Shown here one piece after another: positions 19,675-28,221 of a DNA stretch of 64,000 nucleotides; the stretch's first letter is position 1, and the number at the start of each line of letters is the position of its first letter. Below the pieces are notes generated by a model that worked only from the letters and a program-made list of their open reading frames with translations, had not been told where the DNA came from and made no database searches. Location: assembly GCA_016222825.1 (NCBI GenBank), contig JACRQF010000013.1, positions 166,590 through 230,589 of the forward strand, read 5' to 3'. The position numbers and the translations under genes are program-made. Source of the stretch: Verrucomicrobiota bacterium (GTDB lineage Bacteria; Verrucomicrobiota; Verrucomicrobiia; CAIQCK01).

Positions 19675-20466
19675 ATGGCCACGCCGATGGACAACTTAAA
19701 AGCCGCCCCGCCCGCGCCGTCCGATGCGGCCGCGGCCACGACCGACCCCATCATCCAGCAGGCCATGGAAGAGTTCGAAGGCGGCTTGGCGCGCGTCACC
19801 GGCTCGCGCGTGCGCCCGCAATGGGACACCGCCGCCATCCGCGAGCGGCTCTGGGACGTCGTCCTCGCCTCCATCGCGCTCGTCGTCCTTTCCCCGTTCT
19901 TCCTGCTCGCCGCCATCCTCACGCGCTACAAATCGCCCGGCCCGCTCATCTTCCGCCAGAAGCGCCTCGGCAAGCACGGCGTGCCGTTCGACATCCTCAA
20001 GTTCCGCTCCATGCGCATTGACGCCGAGAAGTTCCTGCGCGAGCACGGCGACCTCTACCGCCGCTACGTCGCCAACAACTTCAAGCTCGACCTCTGGGAA
20101 GACCCGCGCATCTCCCCCTGCGGCCGGTTCATGCGCCGCAGCAAGCTCGACGAGCTGCCGCAAATCTGGAACGTCCTCCGCGGCGAGATGACCCTCGTCG
20201 GCCCGCGCCCCATCGTCCCGCCGGAGATCGTCAGCTACGGCATCTACGCCAAGCGCCTCCTCTCCGTCCGCCCCGGCGTCACCGGCTACTGGCAGGTCAC
20301 CATGGGCGGCGAAATGGGCTACCCCCGCCGCGTCGTCCTCGACATGTTCTACGTCGAGCACAAGACCCGCACCCTCGACGTGTTCATCCTCCTGAAGACC
20401 TTCCCCGCCATCTGCTTCCACTTCTGGAAAAACCGCAAGTCCGCCAAGGGCGCCGCCGCCAAGTGA
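19675..20466 (+). CDS. Undecaprenyl-phosphate sugar transferase (bacterial sugar transferase family)
   Basis: SPGPLIFRQKRLGKHGVPFDILKFRSMR...RISPCGRFMRRSKLDELPQIWNVLRGEMTLVGPRPIVPPEI...VRPGVTGYWQV. Confidence 0.95.
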   Translation: MATPMDNLKAAPPAPSDAAAATTDPIIQQAMEEFEGGLARVTGSRVRPQWDTAAIRERLWDVVLASIALVVLSPFFLLAAILTRYKSPGPLIFRQKRLGKHGVPFDILKFRSMRIDAEKFLREHGDLYRRYVANNFKLDLWEDPRISPCGRFMRRSKLDELPQIWNVLRGEMTLVGPRPIVPPEIVSYGIYAKRLLSVRPGVTGYWQVTMGGEMGYPRRVVLDMFYVEHKTRTLDVFILLKTFPAICFHFWKNRKSAKGAAAK

Positions 20467-20596
20467 GTGTTGCGCTTGTGGGCGAGTGAAGAGTTCAGAA
20501 TTAAGAGTGAAGAGTTGCGGACCGGGAAGACCGTCGCCAGGAGATTCCGAAACTTTTAACTCTTAACTTTTCATTCTTAACTCTCCGTCCCCCCGC

Positions 20597-20675
20597 CTTC
20601 TCCCGGCATAGTCTTCACCGCTGCCTGCGCTCGCTAGCGGTTTCCGTTGTCTGGTGCGGCGATGTCTCACCGCCG
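20597..20675 (-). repeat. Hairpin repeat copy B (array boundary)
   Basis: cttctcccggcatagtcttcaccgctgcctgcgctcgctagcggtttccgttgtctggtgcggcgatgtctcaccgccg; the stop codon of the 20615..21064 ORF lies inside it. Confidence 0.85.
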
Positions 20676-21064
20676 ATGTTTGGCCCCGTTGCGGCGTTGT
20701 CTTTCATCCTCTTTGCCTCGATCTCTTCAAACATCCGTTGCACGTTTCGACTTCTGTCGAGCGACGTCTTGTCGAGCAGGTGTTTCGGGAAGCTGTTGGA
20801 GTGCAGGTAAACGGTGTAAGAAAGCAGCAACACTCCAGCTACAATAGATGCCACAATACCCGTCGCCCATGAATTACCACGCGATTTTGGGATTCTAGCG
20901 AGGAACGGCAGGCCGCCGGCTACGACCACCAACAGCGGCAGTTCAAGAATCGAACTCTTAAGCCAGCAACAATGAGACTGTGTGATTGCCAGCCAAAGGA
21001 GACCATTGATGAACAATGTGGCGATGAACTGCGGGTGCATGAGCATGTCCATAATCCTCTTCAT
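20615..21064 (-). CDS. Hypothetical membrane protein (array gene 1)
   Basis: MKRIMDMLMHPQFIATLFINGLLWLAITQSHCCWLKSSILELPLLVVVAGGLPFLARI...; three hydrophobic segments; internal Met starts possible; C-terminus encoded by repeat B. Confidence 0.65.
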   Translation of the reverse strand: MKRIMDMLMHPQFIATLFINGLLWLAITQSHCCWLKSSILELPLLVVVAGGLPFLARIPKSRGNSWATGIVASIVAGVLLLSYTVYLHSNSFPKHLLDKTSLDRSRNVQRMFEEIEAKRMKDNAATGPNIGGETSPHQTTETASERRQR

Positions 21065-21106
21065 CTTCTCCCGGCATAGTTCTCACCGCTGCCTGCGCTC
21101 GCAGGC
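21065..21106 (-). repeat. Hairpin repeat copy C
   Basis: cttctcccggcatagttctcaccgctgcctgcgctcgcaggc between two minus-strand ORFs; gcctgc-gagc-gcaggc stem-loop. Confidence 0.85.
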
Positions 21107-21525
21107 TACTTGCTATCCATCTTCCGATAGATCGCGTTTGAAAGCGCCGAGCTTTTCGCCGCCAGTTCTGCGACGCGCGCGAGCAAGTTCGTGTTGTCCA
21201 TCTGCCCAGTGCGGTAATGAATCGAAATAATTCTTGCTAGTAGCTTTTTCGCTCCTTCGATATCGCCTGCCTCGATCTTGTTCAGCGCGGCGTATCCAAC
21301 TGTTGCAAGAAACTCATCGGATTGTCTCATTATCGCTTTCATTTCCGGCACATGCGGAGCTGCCTCCAGCACTTCTTTGTCGGTCCATTTGAGAGCCTCT
21401 TTCACCTGGCGATAGTTTTCGAGCACCTTATCGAGCTTCATTCCCACGGGCCGTGTGTATCCGAAATACCAGCCGATGCCAGCGCCAACGAGGATGCAGA
21501 CCATATAGGAAATGATTCGCTTCAT
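21106..21525 (-). CDS. Hypothetical protein with N-terminal TM anchor (array gene 2)
   Basis: MKRIISYMVCILVGAGIGWYFGYTRPVGMKLDKVLENYRQVKEALKWTDKEVLEAAPHVPEMKAIMRQSDEFLATVGYAALNKIEAGDIEGAKKLLARI... Confidence 0.7.
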   Translation of the reverse strand: MKRIISYMVCILVGAGIGWYFGYTRPVGMKLDKVLENYRQVKEALKWTDKEVLEAAPHVPEMKAIMRQSDEFLATVGYAALNKIEAGDIEGAKKLLARIISIHYRTGQMDNTNLLARVAELAAKSSALSNAIYRKMDSK

Positions 21526-21551
21526 GCAGTTATCATCCTTTCTCTCTTCAT

Positions 21552-21612
21552 CTTCTCCCGGCATAGTCCTCACCGCTGCCTGCGCTCGCAGGCGATTTCC
21601 ATTTCTGTAGCG
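21552..21612 (-). repeat. Hairpin repeat copy D
   Basis: cttctcccggcatagtcctcaccgctgcctgcgctcgcaggcgatttccatttctgtagcg, immediately 3' of array gene 3 and 5' of array gene 2 (minus-strand sense). Confidence 0.85.
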
Positions 21613-21613
21613 T

Positions 21614-21868
21614 TCAGCCCGCGTTTTGCTTTTCCTGCCTGAATTTAGGCGGAGAGTGTGTCACAGAAATGGTAGCGCCGGTGTCACGTTCTAACACAAT
21701 TTGAATCTTGCCGCGGTCCTCGTCGCTGCTGAAATCAATCACGACCGCATCTCGGAAGCGCCGCTTCGGCAATCGGTCAACGGTCACATCACGAATTGGG
21801 TCGGGTGCCACGCGCGTGAAACCCCGAAGGCATTCAATTGCTTTCGCCAATAACTCTTCGTTTGTCAT
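21614..21868 (-). CDS. Hypothetical small soluble protein (array gene 3)
   Basis: MTNEELLAKAIECLRGFTRVAPDPIRDVTVDRLPKRRFRDAVVIDFSSDEDRGKIQIVLERDTGATISVTHSPPKFRQEKQNAG. Confidence 0.65.
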   Translation of the reverse strand: MTNEELLAKAIECLRGFTRVAPDPIRDVTVDRLPKRRFRDAVVIDFSSDEDRGKIQIVLERDTGATISVTHSPPKFRQEKQNAG

Positions 21869-21929
21869 AGCGTGCTCCGTGGTAGTTCTTCTCACCGATT
21901 CTTACTAACGCTCTTCAGCATCTTCAGCG

Positions 21930-22006
21930 CTTCCGGGCATAGTCCTCACCGCTGCCTGCGCTCGCAGGCGATTTCCGTTTCTGTAGCGGCGGTGTCTCAC
22001 CGCCGG
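21930..22006 (-). repeat. Hairpin repeat copy E
   Basis: cttccgggcatagtcctcaccgctgcctgcgctcgcaggcgatttccgtttctgtagcggcggtgtctcaccgccgg. Confidence 0.85.
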
Positions 22007-22029
22007 ATGTGGGGCCGTTTCCATCACTC

Positions 22030-22479
22030 CTAAGGTTTTGTGTCCGCCGGCAGGTGTATCTCAAGAGATGGCGAGTTCGATAAGGCCGAGCTGCCATCCG
22101 GCGCGAGAAGGAGCTTGCGTTTTTGAAGCGGTGTCTTGAGAAGGCCGGTGTCGGATCGTGCTGCAGGATTATAGAGCCTGTCGTCTGGCTCCGGCAGCAT
22201 GCGCGCGAGCATGCCAACCAAGAACAGGAACGGAAAAAGACCGAAGAAAACAAAAAACACTTTGGCGGTTCCATCGTCCACTTTGATGGCGCAGAAGACG
22301 CAGAAGACGAAAAGTCCAAAAGGAACGAGATATATCATCAACACCATGATCGCGTTGAAGGCTCGATCCGATGGGTTCATGACTAGCACCCATAACACGG
22401 CGCCAAGCACTGCCAGACCAACCAAGGCGCTCAGAGCGCCAAACACCCTCGCGACAATCACTGATGTCGTGCCTTTCAC
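22030..22479 (-). CDS. Hypothetical membrane protein (array gene 4)
   Basis: GTG start; MKGTTSVIVARVFGALSALVGLAVLGAVLWVLVMNPSDRAFNAIMVLMIYLVPFGLFVFCVFCAIKVDDGTAKVFFVFFGLFPFLFLVGML. Confidence 0.65.
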   Translation of the reverse strand: MKGTTSVIVARVFGALSALVGLAVLGAVLWVLVMNPSDRAFNAIMVLMIYLVPFGLFVFCVFCAIKVDDGTAKVFFVFFGLFPFLFLVGMLARMLPEPDDRLYNPAARSDTGLLKTPLQKRKLLLAPDGSSALSNSPSLEIHLPADTKP

Positions 22480-22501
22480 TATTGTCCTTCTTCCTCTTCG
22501 C

Positions 22502-22550
22502 CTTCTCCCGGCATAGTCTTCTCCGCTGCCTGCTCTCGCAAGCGCGATCC
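22502..22550 (-). repeat. Hairpin repeat copy F (other array boundary)
   Basis: cttctcccggcatagtcttctccgctgcctgctctcgcaagcgcgatcc. Confidence 0.8.
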
Positions 22551-22568
22551 ACGGGAGGACAGTTCTTG

Positions 22569-22620
22569 GGCAAAATCATTGAGGGCAAAATAATGATTTT
22601 GCCAGCCATGATTTTGCCTC
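22569..22620. repeat. AT-rich palindromic element (ggcaaaat-aatg-attttgcc and flanking half-sites)
   Basis: gggcaaaatcattgagggcaaaataatgattttgccagccatgattttgcc: overlapping inverted units inside GC-rich DNA. Confidence 0.75.
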
Positions 22621-22788
22621 GTTTGCTTCTTCCTGTTTGGTTGCGGTTTAGCCGCGGCGGGCATTTCGTGGCTAACAAAAAACGCTGCGAATGCAAAGCG
22701 GAGCGGACGCGGCGGGCGGGGCAGGGGAGGCAGCTCTGGCGCGTCAGGGATGGGATTCGGTCTTGACTGCGCGGGGGAAACTGTGAAC

Positions 22789-23289
22789 ATGCAGGGCGTG
22801 AAACGAATCCTGATTGCCATGTGGATGGCGGGCGTGTTGTGGGCGATGGCCGGGCCGGCCGCGGCGGCCGGGGAGACGGTCCAGCCTTGCCCGATTCTCA
22901 AGGTGGTTATCACAGAGTTTCCAGCCCACAGGAAGCTCCTGATGCATCCCTCTCCCGAGGTGAACTACACCATGGCCGGGAGCGCAGACGCCCTGTTTGA
23001 CCCGGCCAAACGGAAGGGCATCCGCGTGGCGGTGATGTGGGAGAACCGCACGGGGGAGACGTTGCGGGATGTGACGCTGCGGCTGGAGTATCAGCAGGCC
23101 AAGACCCGCGCGCTGCGGACGACGGAGTTGCAGCTTCCGGAGGTGTCCGCCGAAGGCCGATGGACCCATTTCGAGCTGCGGGGCGGCGAGTATGAGGACA
23201 CCGTGCATATCGCGGCGTGGCGCGTGTCGGTGCTCAGCGGCAGCCGCGTGCTTGGCTCCAAACACTCCGTCATGTGGTCCACCCGGTAG
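22789..23289 (+). CDS. Hypothetical secreted protein
   Basis: MQGVKRILIAMWMAGVLWAMAGPAAAAGETVQPCPILKVVITEFPAHRKLLMHPSPEVNYTMAGS; clear signal peptide. Confidence 0.7.
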   Translation: MQGVKRILIAMWMAGVLWAMAGPAAAAGETVQPCPILKVVITEFPAHRKLLMHPSPEVNYTMAGSADALFDPAKRKGIRVAVMWENRTGETLRDVTLRLEYQQAKTRALRTTELQLPEVSAEGRWTHFELRGGEYEDTVHIAAWRVSVLSGSRVLGSKHSVMWSTR

Positions 23290-23343
23290 GGGCGTTCCCG
23301 TCCCGCGCGGCAAGCGACCGACGATCAATCTCAACGTCATCCG

Positions 23344-24891
23344 ATGAGCCTGACGCCCACCACGCTGACCGGTTATCTGGACAAGACCGCCACGTTTCTT
23401 CCGCGCCGCAAGGCCCTTTTCTTCGGCGGCGAGATCGTCCGCTACGGCGAGCTGCACGCCCGGGCGCTCGGCCTGGCACGGGTGTTGCGCGGCGACTACG
23501 GCGTCCAGCCGGGCGACCGCGTCGCGCTGCTGATGAAGAACGGCCCGGAGTTCATCTACGCCCTCTACGCGATCCTCTTCGCCGGCGGCACGGTCGTGCC
23601 GGTGAACAATTTCCTCAAGCCGGCGGAGATCGAATACATCCTCCGCGACGGCGGCGTGCGCGTGCTCATCACGCAAAGCGCGGAGTTCGACCCGGTGCTG
23701 GCCCATGCGCGCGCGCAACTGCCCGCGTTGCGTCCGCTGGACATAGGGACGGTTCCCTGGGCCGCCGTGGCCGCGAAACCGCTGGAGCCGCTCATCAACG
23801 TCAACCCGTCCGACCGCGCGGTGATCATCTACACCTCCGGCACCACCGGCCGGCCCAAGGGCGCGGTGCTGACGCACGCCAACCTCGTGGCGAACATCCG
23901 CAGCATCGGCATCGTCCTGGAGAACGTCGAGAACGACCGGATCGTGCTCGCGCTGCCGATGTTTCACAGCTTCATGCTGACGGTGGCCATCCTCGCCCCG
24001 CTCTCCATCGGCGCGTCGGTGCTCATCATCAAGTCCATCAAGCCGTTCCGCCACGTGCTCTTCGAGATGATCCGCCGCCGCGCGACGGTGTTCCTCGGCA
24101 TCCCGCAGATTTTCCAGGCGCTCGCGACAGCGCCGATCCCGTGGTGGCTGCGCTGGCTGTTGCCGTTGCGCCTGGCTATCAGCGGCTCCGCGCCGCTCTC
24201 GGCGGAAACGCTGCGGCGTTTCAGCGAACGCTTTCATTTCCCGCTGCGCGAGGGCTACGGCTTGAGCGAAGCCGCGCCGGTGGTCAGCTTCAACCCCGTC
24301 CACGGCGTGAGCAAGGCCGGCTCCGTCGGCCCGGCGATTCCCGGCGTGCAGGTGCGCATCTTCGACGCGCAGGACCGCGAGTTGGGCGTGGGGCAGGACG
24401 GCGAGGTCGCGGTGCGCGGCGAGAACGTGATGCTCGGTTACTGGAACCAGGAAGAGGCGACGGCCGCGACGTTGCGCGACGGCTGGCTGCGGACGGGCGA
24501 CATCGGCAAACTCGACGCGGACGGCTACCTTTACATCACCGACCGCAAGAAGGACATGCTGCTGGTCCACGGCAACAATGTTTATCCGCGCGAGATCGAG
24601 GAGGTCATCCACCAGATTCCCGGCGTGCGCGAGGTGGCCGTCGTGGGCCGCTCGGACCCGCGCCACGGCGAGTTGCCGGTGGCGTTTGTCGTGCCGGCGG
24701 ACAACACGAAGCTCGACTCGCAGGCGATCCTCCGGTTCTGCAAGGAGCGGCTGGCAAACTACAAACTCCCGCGCGAGATCCGCGTGCAGACGGAGCCTTT
24801 GCCTCGCAACGCCACGGGGAAGATTTTGAAGACCGAGTTGCGCAAACTCGCGCAGCAAGCCACCGACAGCACGCATGACACCACACCTTGA
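23344..24891 (+). CDS. AMP-dependent acyl-CoA synthetase/ligase
   Basis: AVIIYTSGTTGRPKGAVLTHANL; YGLSEAAPVVSFNP; GWLRTGDIGKLDADGYLYITDRKKDMLLVHGNNVYPREIEEV; C-terminal NATGKILKTELR. Confidence 0.95.
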   Translation: MSLTPTTLTGYLDKTATFLPRRKALFFGGEIVRYGELHARALGLARVLRGDYGVQPGDRVALLMKNGPEFIYALYAILFAGGTVVPVNNFLKPAEIEYILRDGGVRVLITQSAEFDPVLAHARAQLPALRPLDIGTVPWAAVAAKPLEPLINVNPSDRAVIIYTSGTTGRPKGAVLTHANLVANIRSIGIVLENVENDRIVLALPMFHSFMLTVAILAPLSIGASVLIIKSIKPFRHVLFEMIRRRATVFLGIPQIFQALATAPIPWWLRWLLPLRLAISGSAPLSAETLRRFSERFHFPLREGYGLSEAAPVVSFNPVHGVSKAGSVGPAIPGVQVRIFDAQDRELGVGQDGEVAVRGENVMLGYWNQEEATAATLRDGWLRTGDIGKLDADGYLYITDRKKDMLLVHGNNVYPREIEEVIHQIPGVREVAVVGRSDPRHGELPVAFVVPADNTKLDSQAILRFCKERLANYKLPREIRVQTEPLPRNATGKILKTELRKLAQQATDSTHDTTP

Positions 24892-25531
24892 CGCTATCCC
24901 GGTCGAGCCTATAGTGAACCGAGCTTCCGAAAACGGGAGCGTGTGCGAGGTCAAAAGCGTGAACGAAAGCAAAGGCAATATCGTTGTCGGTGTCGCGGGC
25001 GAGCGCGTGTTCGTGAGGGTCCAAGGCAAGGGCAACTACCAGATCAGCCAGCCTTTCTGCCAGTTCAGCAACGAAATCATCAAACGCGGCTTTCATGAGT
25101 TTGTTGTGGATCTCGGCGACTGCTCGTCCATGGACAGCACCTTCCTTGGAGTGCTGGCCGGCGTCGGCCTGCGTCTGATGGCCGCCAGCGGGCGCATTCA
25201 TCTCGCCAACCTCAACTCGCGCTGTCGGGAAGTGGTCGCCTCGCTGGGCATAGACCGGCTCTCCACCGTGGACATGTGCGACATCAATCTGGCCTCGCCC
25301 GGCAACGGCGGCGGTTCTGCGCCCGCTCCGGCACTCGAACCGCTGGCAATGCCCCAATCCATGCCGACGGACCCGGAAGGCAGGGCGCGCTACGCCGAAA
25401 TGGTGATCGAGGCGCACACCACGCTGATGCAGATTGACCCGCAGAACGTCCCCAAGTTCAAGGACTGCGTCCGTTTCCTCTCCGAAGACCTCGAGAAGCT
25501 CCGTGCCGCGCAGAAACGCTCCAACTCCTGA
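24875..25531 (+). CDS. STAS-domain (anti-sigma factor antagonist-like) protein
   Basis: FVVDLGDCSSMDSTFLGVLAGVGLRLMAASGRIHLANLNSRCREVVASLGIDRL: phosphorylatable-Ser STAS motif; 3' overlap with the ligase gene. Confidence 0.8.
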   Translation: MTPHLDAIPVEPIVNRASENGSVCEVKSVNESKGNIVVGVAGERVFVRVQGKGNYQISQPFCQFSNEIIKRGFHEFVVDLGDCSSMDSTFLGVLAGVGLRLMAASGRIHLANLNSRCREVVASLGIDRLSTVDMCDINLASPGNGGGSAPAPALEPLAMPQSMPTDPEGRARYAEMVIEAHTTLMQIDPQNVPKFKDCVRFLSEDLEKLRAAQKRSNS

Positions 25532-25607
25532 GCGGTGCTTGCCTGCAAGGAAACCGTCCGCCGAAAGTTGACTGCCGCCTTGTTGTCGCTACACTGAGGC
25601 GTTCATT

Positions 25608-26294
25608 ATGTTTCGCTCCAAGAAAACCAAACACAACAATTCGGAGACTCAGCCCGACGCCCAGGCCGCGCCGGCAGCAGAATCCGCCGCCCCGGCCCAG
25701 CCTGCGACGCCGCCTGCCGCCGCCGCGCCTCCTCCGCCGTCGCTGCCGCCGGCCGAGATTGAGAAGCTGAAAGCCGAAGCGGCGCAGGCTGCCGAGTGGA
25801 AAGACAAATGCCTCCGCACCGCCGCGGACTTCGACAACTTCCGCAAGCGCGCGGCTCGCGAGAAGATCGAAACCAGCAAGTATGCCACGCAGCAACTGCT
25901 CGGCCGGTTGCTGCCGACGATTGACAACTTTGAAGCGGCGTTGCAGCACGCCGATCCGGCTGCCGGCTCCGCCGCCGTCCAGTCGCTGATTGACGGCCTC
26001 AAGATGACGCTTTCCCAATTGCACTCCGTGCTGCGCGATGCCGGCGTCGAGGTCGTCAACGCCGAGGGCCAGCACTTCGATCCGCAACTGCACGAAGCCG
26101 TCCAGCACATCGAGTCCGACGCGCATCCCGCGGGCAAGGTGATCCAGCAGCTTCGCAAAGGCTACAAGCTCTCCGACCGGTTGCTGCGGCCCGCCACCGT
26201 CGTCGTTTCCAAGGGCCAGCCGGAACCGGCCCAGACCGCCCCGGCGGAAAAACCCGCTGACGCCAGCGCCGCCACCCAACCGAGCACGACCTGA
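25608..26294 (+). CDS. grpE: Nucleotide exchange factor GrpE
   Basis: [22 protein letters not shown]...[12 protein letters not shown]...[58 protein letters not shown]. Confidence 0.95.
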   Translation: MFRSKKTKHNNSETQPDAQAAPAAESAAPAQPATPPAAAAPPPPSLPPAEIEKLKAEAAQAAEWKDKCLRTAADFDNFRKRAAREKIETSKYATQQLLGRLLPTIDNFEAALQHADPAAGSAAVQSLIDGLKMTLSQLHSVLRDAGVEVVNAEGQHFDPQLHEAVQHIESDAHPAGKVIQQLRKGYKLSDRLLRPATVVVSKGQPEPAQTAPAEKPADASAATQPSTT

Positions 26295-26296
26295 AC

Positions 26297-27448
26297 ATGG
26301 CTTCCACCCGCGACTATTACGAAGTGTTGGGCGTCCCGCGCGATGCCAGCGTTGAGGACATCAAGAAGTCCTATCGCAAGCTGGCCATCAAGTATCATCC
26401 CGACAAAAATCCCGGCGACAAGGCCGCGGAGGAAAAATTCAAGGAACTCGGCGAAGCCTACGAAGTGCTCTCCGACCCGCAGAAGCGCGCCGCTTACGAC
26501 CAGTATGGCCACGCGGCGTTCACCGCGCGCGGCGGCCCCGGCTCCGCGACCGCCGGCCAGCAATGGGGCGGGTTTCACGATCCGTTTGACATCTTCCGCG
26601 AGGTCTTCGGCGGCATGGGCGGGAGCATCTTCGAGGACTTTTTCGGCGGAGGCCGCCAGCGCGGCGGTCCCCTGCATGGCGACGATCTGCGCTACGACAT
26701 GGAGATCACGTTCGAGGAAGCCATCTACGGTGTCGAAAAGGAAATCTCCGTGGAGCGCCTTGACGCTTGCGCTTCCTGTCACGGCACCGGCGCGGCGCCC
26801 GGTTCGCACCGGACGCAGTGCTCAATGTGCCGGGGCCGGGGTCGCGTCACACGTTCGCAGGGATTCCTCAACATCAGCCAGGAGTGTCCGCGTTGTGGTG
26901 GCGAAGGCGAATCGGTGGACAAGCCCTGCCCGCAATGCCGGGGGCAGGGTCTGGCTCGCGTCCAGAGCCGCATCAAAGTCCGCCTGCCCGCCGGCATCGA
27001 AACGGGCATGCAGTTGCGCTCCGCCGGCCACGGCAACGCCGGCCCGCGTGGCGGCCCCAATGGCGATCTCTACGTCGTCGTCCACGTCAAGGCGCACGAC
27101 ATCTTTGTGCGCCGCGGCGACGACCTGCTTTGCGACGTGCCCATCGCCTTCCCGGTGGCGGCGCTGGGCGGTCAGGTGGACGTGCCGACCATCAACGGCC
27201 ACGCGAAACTGACCATTCCGGCCGGCACGCAGAGCGGCACGGTGTTTCGCATGCGCGGCAAGGGCGTGCCGAACGTCGAGGGCTACGGCCGCGGCGACCA
27301 GCACATCCGCGTGGTCGTCGAAGTCCCCGCCCGCCTCAACTCCGAGCAACGCAAGAAGCTCCAGGAGTTCGCCGAGCTTTGCGGCGAGGACACGCAGCCG
27401 ATGATGAAGAGCTTCGTCGAGAAGGCCAAGAAGTGGTTTGGAAAGTGA
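26297..27448 (+). CDS. dnaJ: Chaperone protein DnaJ
   Basis: J-domain [37 protein letters not shown]; zinc-finger repeats [33 protein letters not shown]. Confidence 0.97.
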   Translation: MASTRDYYEVLGVPRDASVEDIKKSYRKLAIKYHPDKNPGDKAAEEKFKELGEAYEVLSDPQKRAAYDQYGHAAFTARGGPGSATAGQQWGGFHDPFDIFREVFGGMGGSIFEDFFGGGRQRGGPLHGDDLRYDMEITFEEAIYGVEKEISVERLDACASCHGTGAAPGSHRTQCSMCRGRGRVTRSQGFLNISQECPRCGGEGESVDKPCPQCRGQGLARVQSRIKVRLPAGIETGMQLRSAGHGNAGPRGGPNGDLYVVVHVKAHDIFVRRGDDLLCDVPIAFPVAALGGQVDVPTINGHAKLTIPAGTQSGTVFRMRGKGVPNVEGYGRGDQHIRVVVEVPARLNSEQRKKLQEFAELCGEDTQPMMKSFVEKAKKWFGK

Positions 27449-27646
27449 CCGCGTCCCGCTTCCGGGCGATTTTGGCGGCGCGGTGAAAATGTGCGTTATA
27501 TTTGTGCGACAAGCGCGCCTTTGTTGACGACGCCTTATGAAGAACCTGAAGGATGAGAACTTGAACGAAGCCGGAAGACGCGGCCTTCAGCGTTTTCCCT
27601 TGGGGCGTTCGCTTTTGCACACCAACACCTAATCAGGAGAACCCAC

Positions 27647-28210
27647 ATGCGCCAGTTAATGTTACTCGTCACCTGTGCCGTCGCCGCCGTCATGCTCGGC
27701 TGCGTGCCGTCGCTCCAACCGCTGTATTCGGAGAAGGACCCGATCCTGCTGGCGTCGCTGGCCGGCACGTGGGTCTCCGCAGACAGCAAGGAGAAGTTCA
27801 TCTTCAAGGCCGACGAACAGGAGATCAAATACGAAGTCACTTGCACCGACCAGGAAGGCGGGACCGGCAAGCTCGAAGCGCGCCTGCTCCGGCTCGGAAA
27901 ACATCTCTTTCTCGACACCACCGTCAGCGATTTGCCGGAGGTCAAGTGCGCCTATCCCAAGTGCCACCTGCTGCCCGCCCACCTGTTCACGAAGATCGAG
28001 ATCGAAGGCGACGTGCTGCGCTACGCGACGCTCCACTTCGATTGGATCAAGAAGGGCCTCGAACAGAAGAAGATCACGATCCGCCACGAAGCCGTGAAGG
28101 ACATGACCTTCCTCACGGCCTCGACGAAGGAGCTGCAGGAGTTCGTCCTCGCCCACGCCGGCGAGAAGGACGCGTTCCAGGAGCCGAAGGAACTCCGCCG
28201 CCAGAAGTAG
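27647..28210 (+). CDS. Hypothetical lipoprotein
   Basis: MRQLMLLVTCAVAAVMLGCVPSLQPLYSEKDPILLASLAGTW; lipobox LGC. Confidence 0.75.
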   Translation: MRQLMLLVTCAVAAVMLGCVPSLQPLYSEKDPILLASLAGTWVSADSKEKFIFKADEQEIKYEVTCTDQEGGTGKLEARLLRLGKHLFLDTTVSDLPEVKCAYPKCHLLPAHLFTKIEIEGDVLRYATLHFDWIKKGLEQKKITIRHEAVKDMTFLTASTKELQEFVLAHAGEKDAFQEPKELRRQK

Positions 28211-28221
28211 CGGCGGGCGGC

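Noticed and set aside
20597-22550. Classical integron (intI/attC) annotation for the small-gene array
   Set aside because: No RYYYAAC/GTTRRRY core pairs recognised in the repeats and no integrase gene in the window; kept only as a cassette-like analogy.
20597-22550. CRISPR array
   Set aside because: Repeat spacing is 380-570 bp with ORFs between, not 25-50 bp spacers; no cas genes.
22744-25035. 763-aa minus-strand ORF and the 553-aa plus ORF at 23217..24878
   Set aside because: Both are alternative frames over the acyl-CoA ligase, whose frame has clear AMP-binding motifs.
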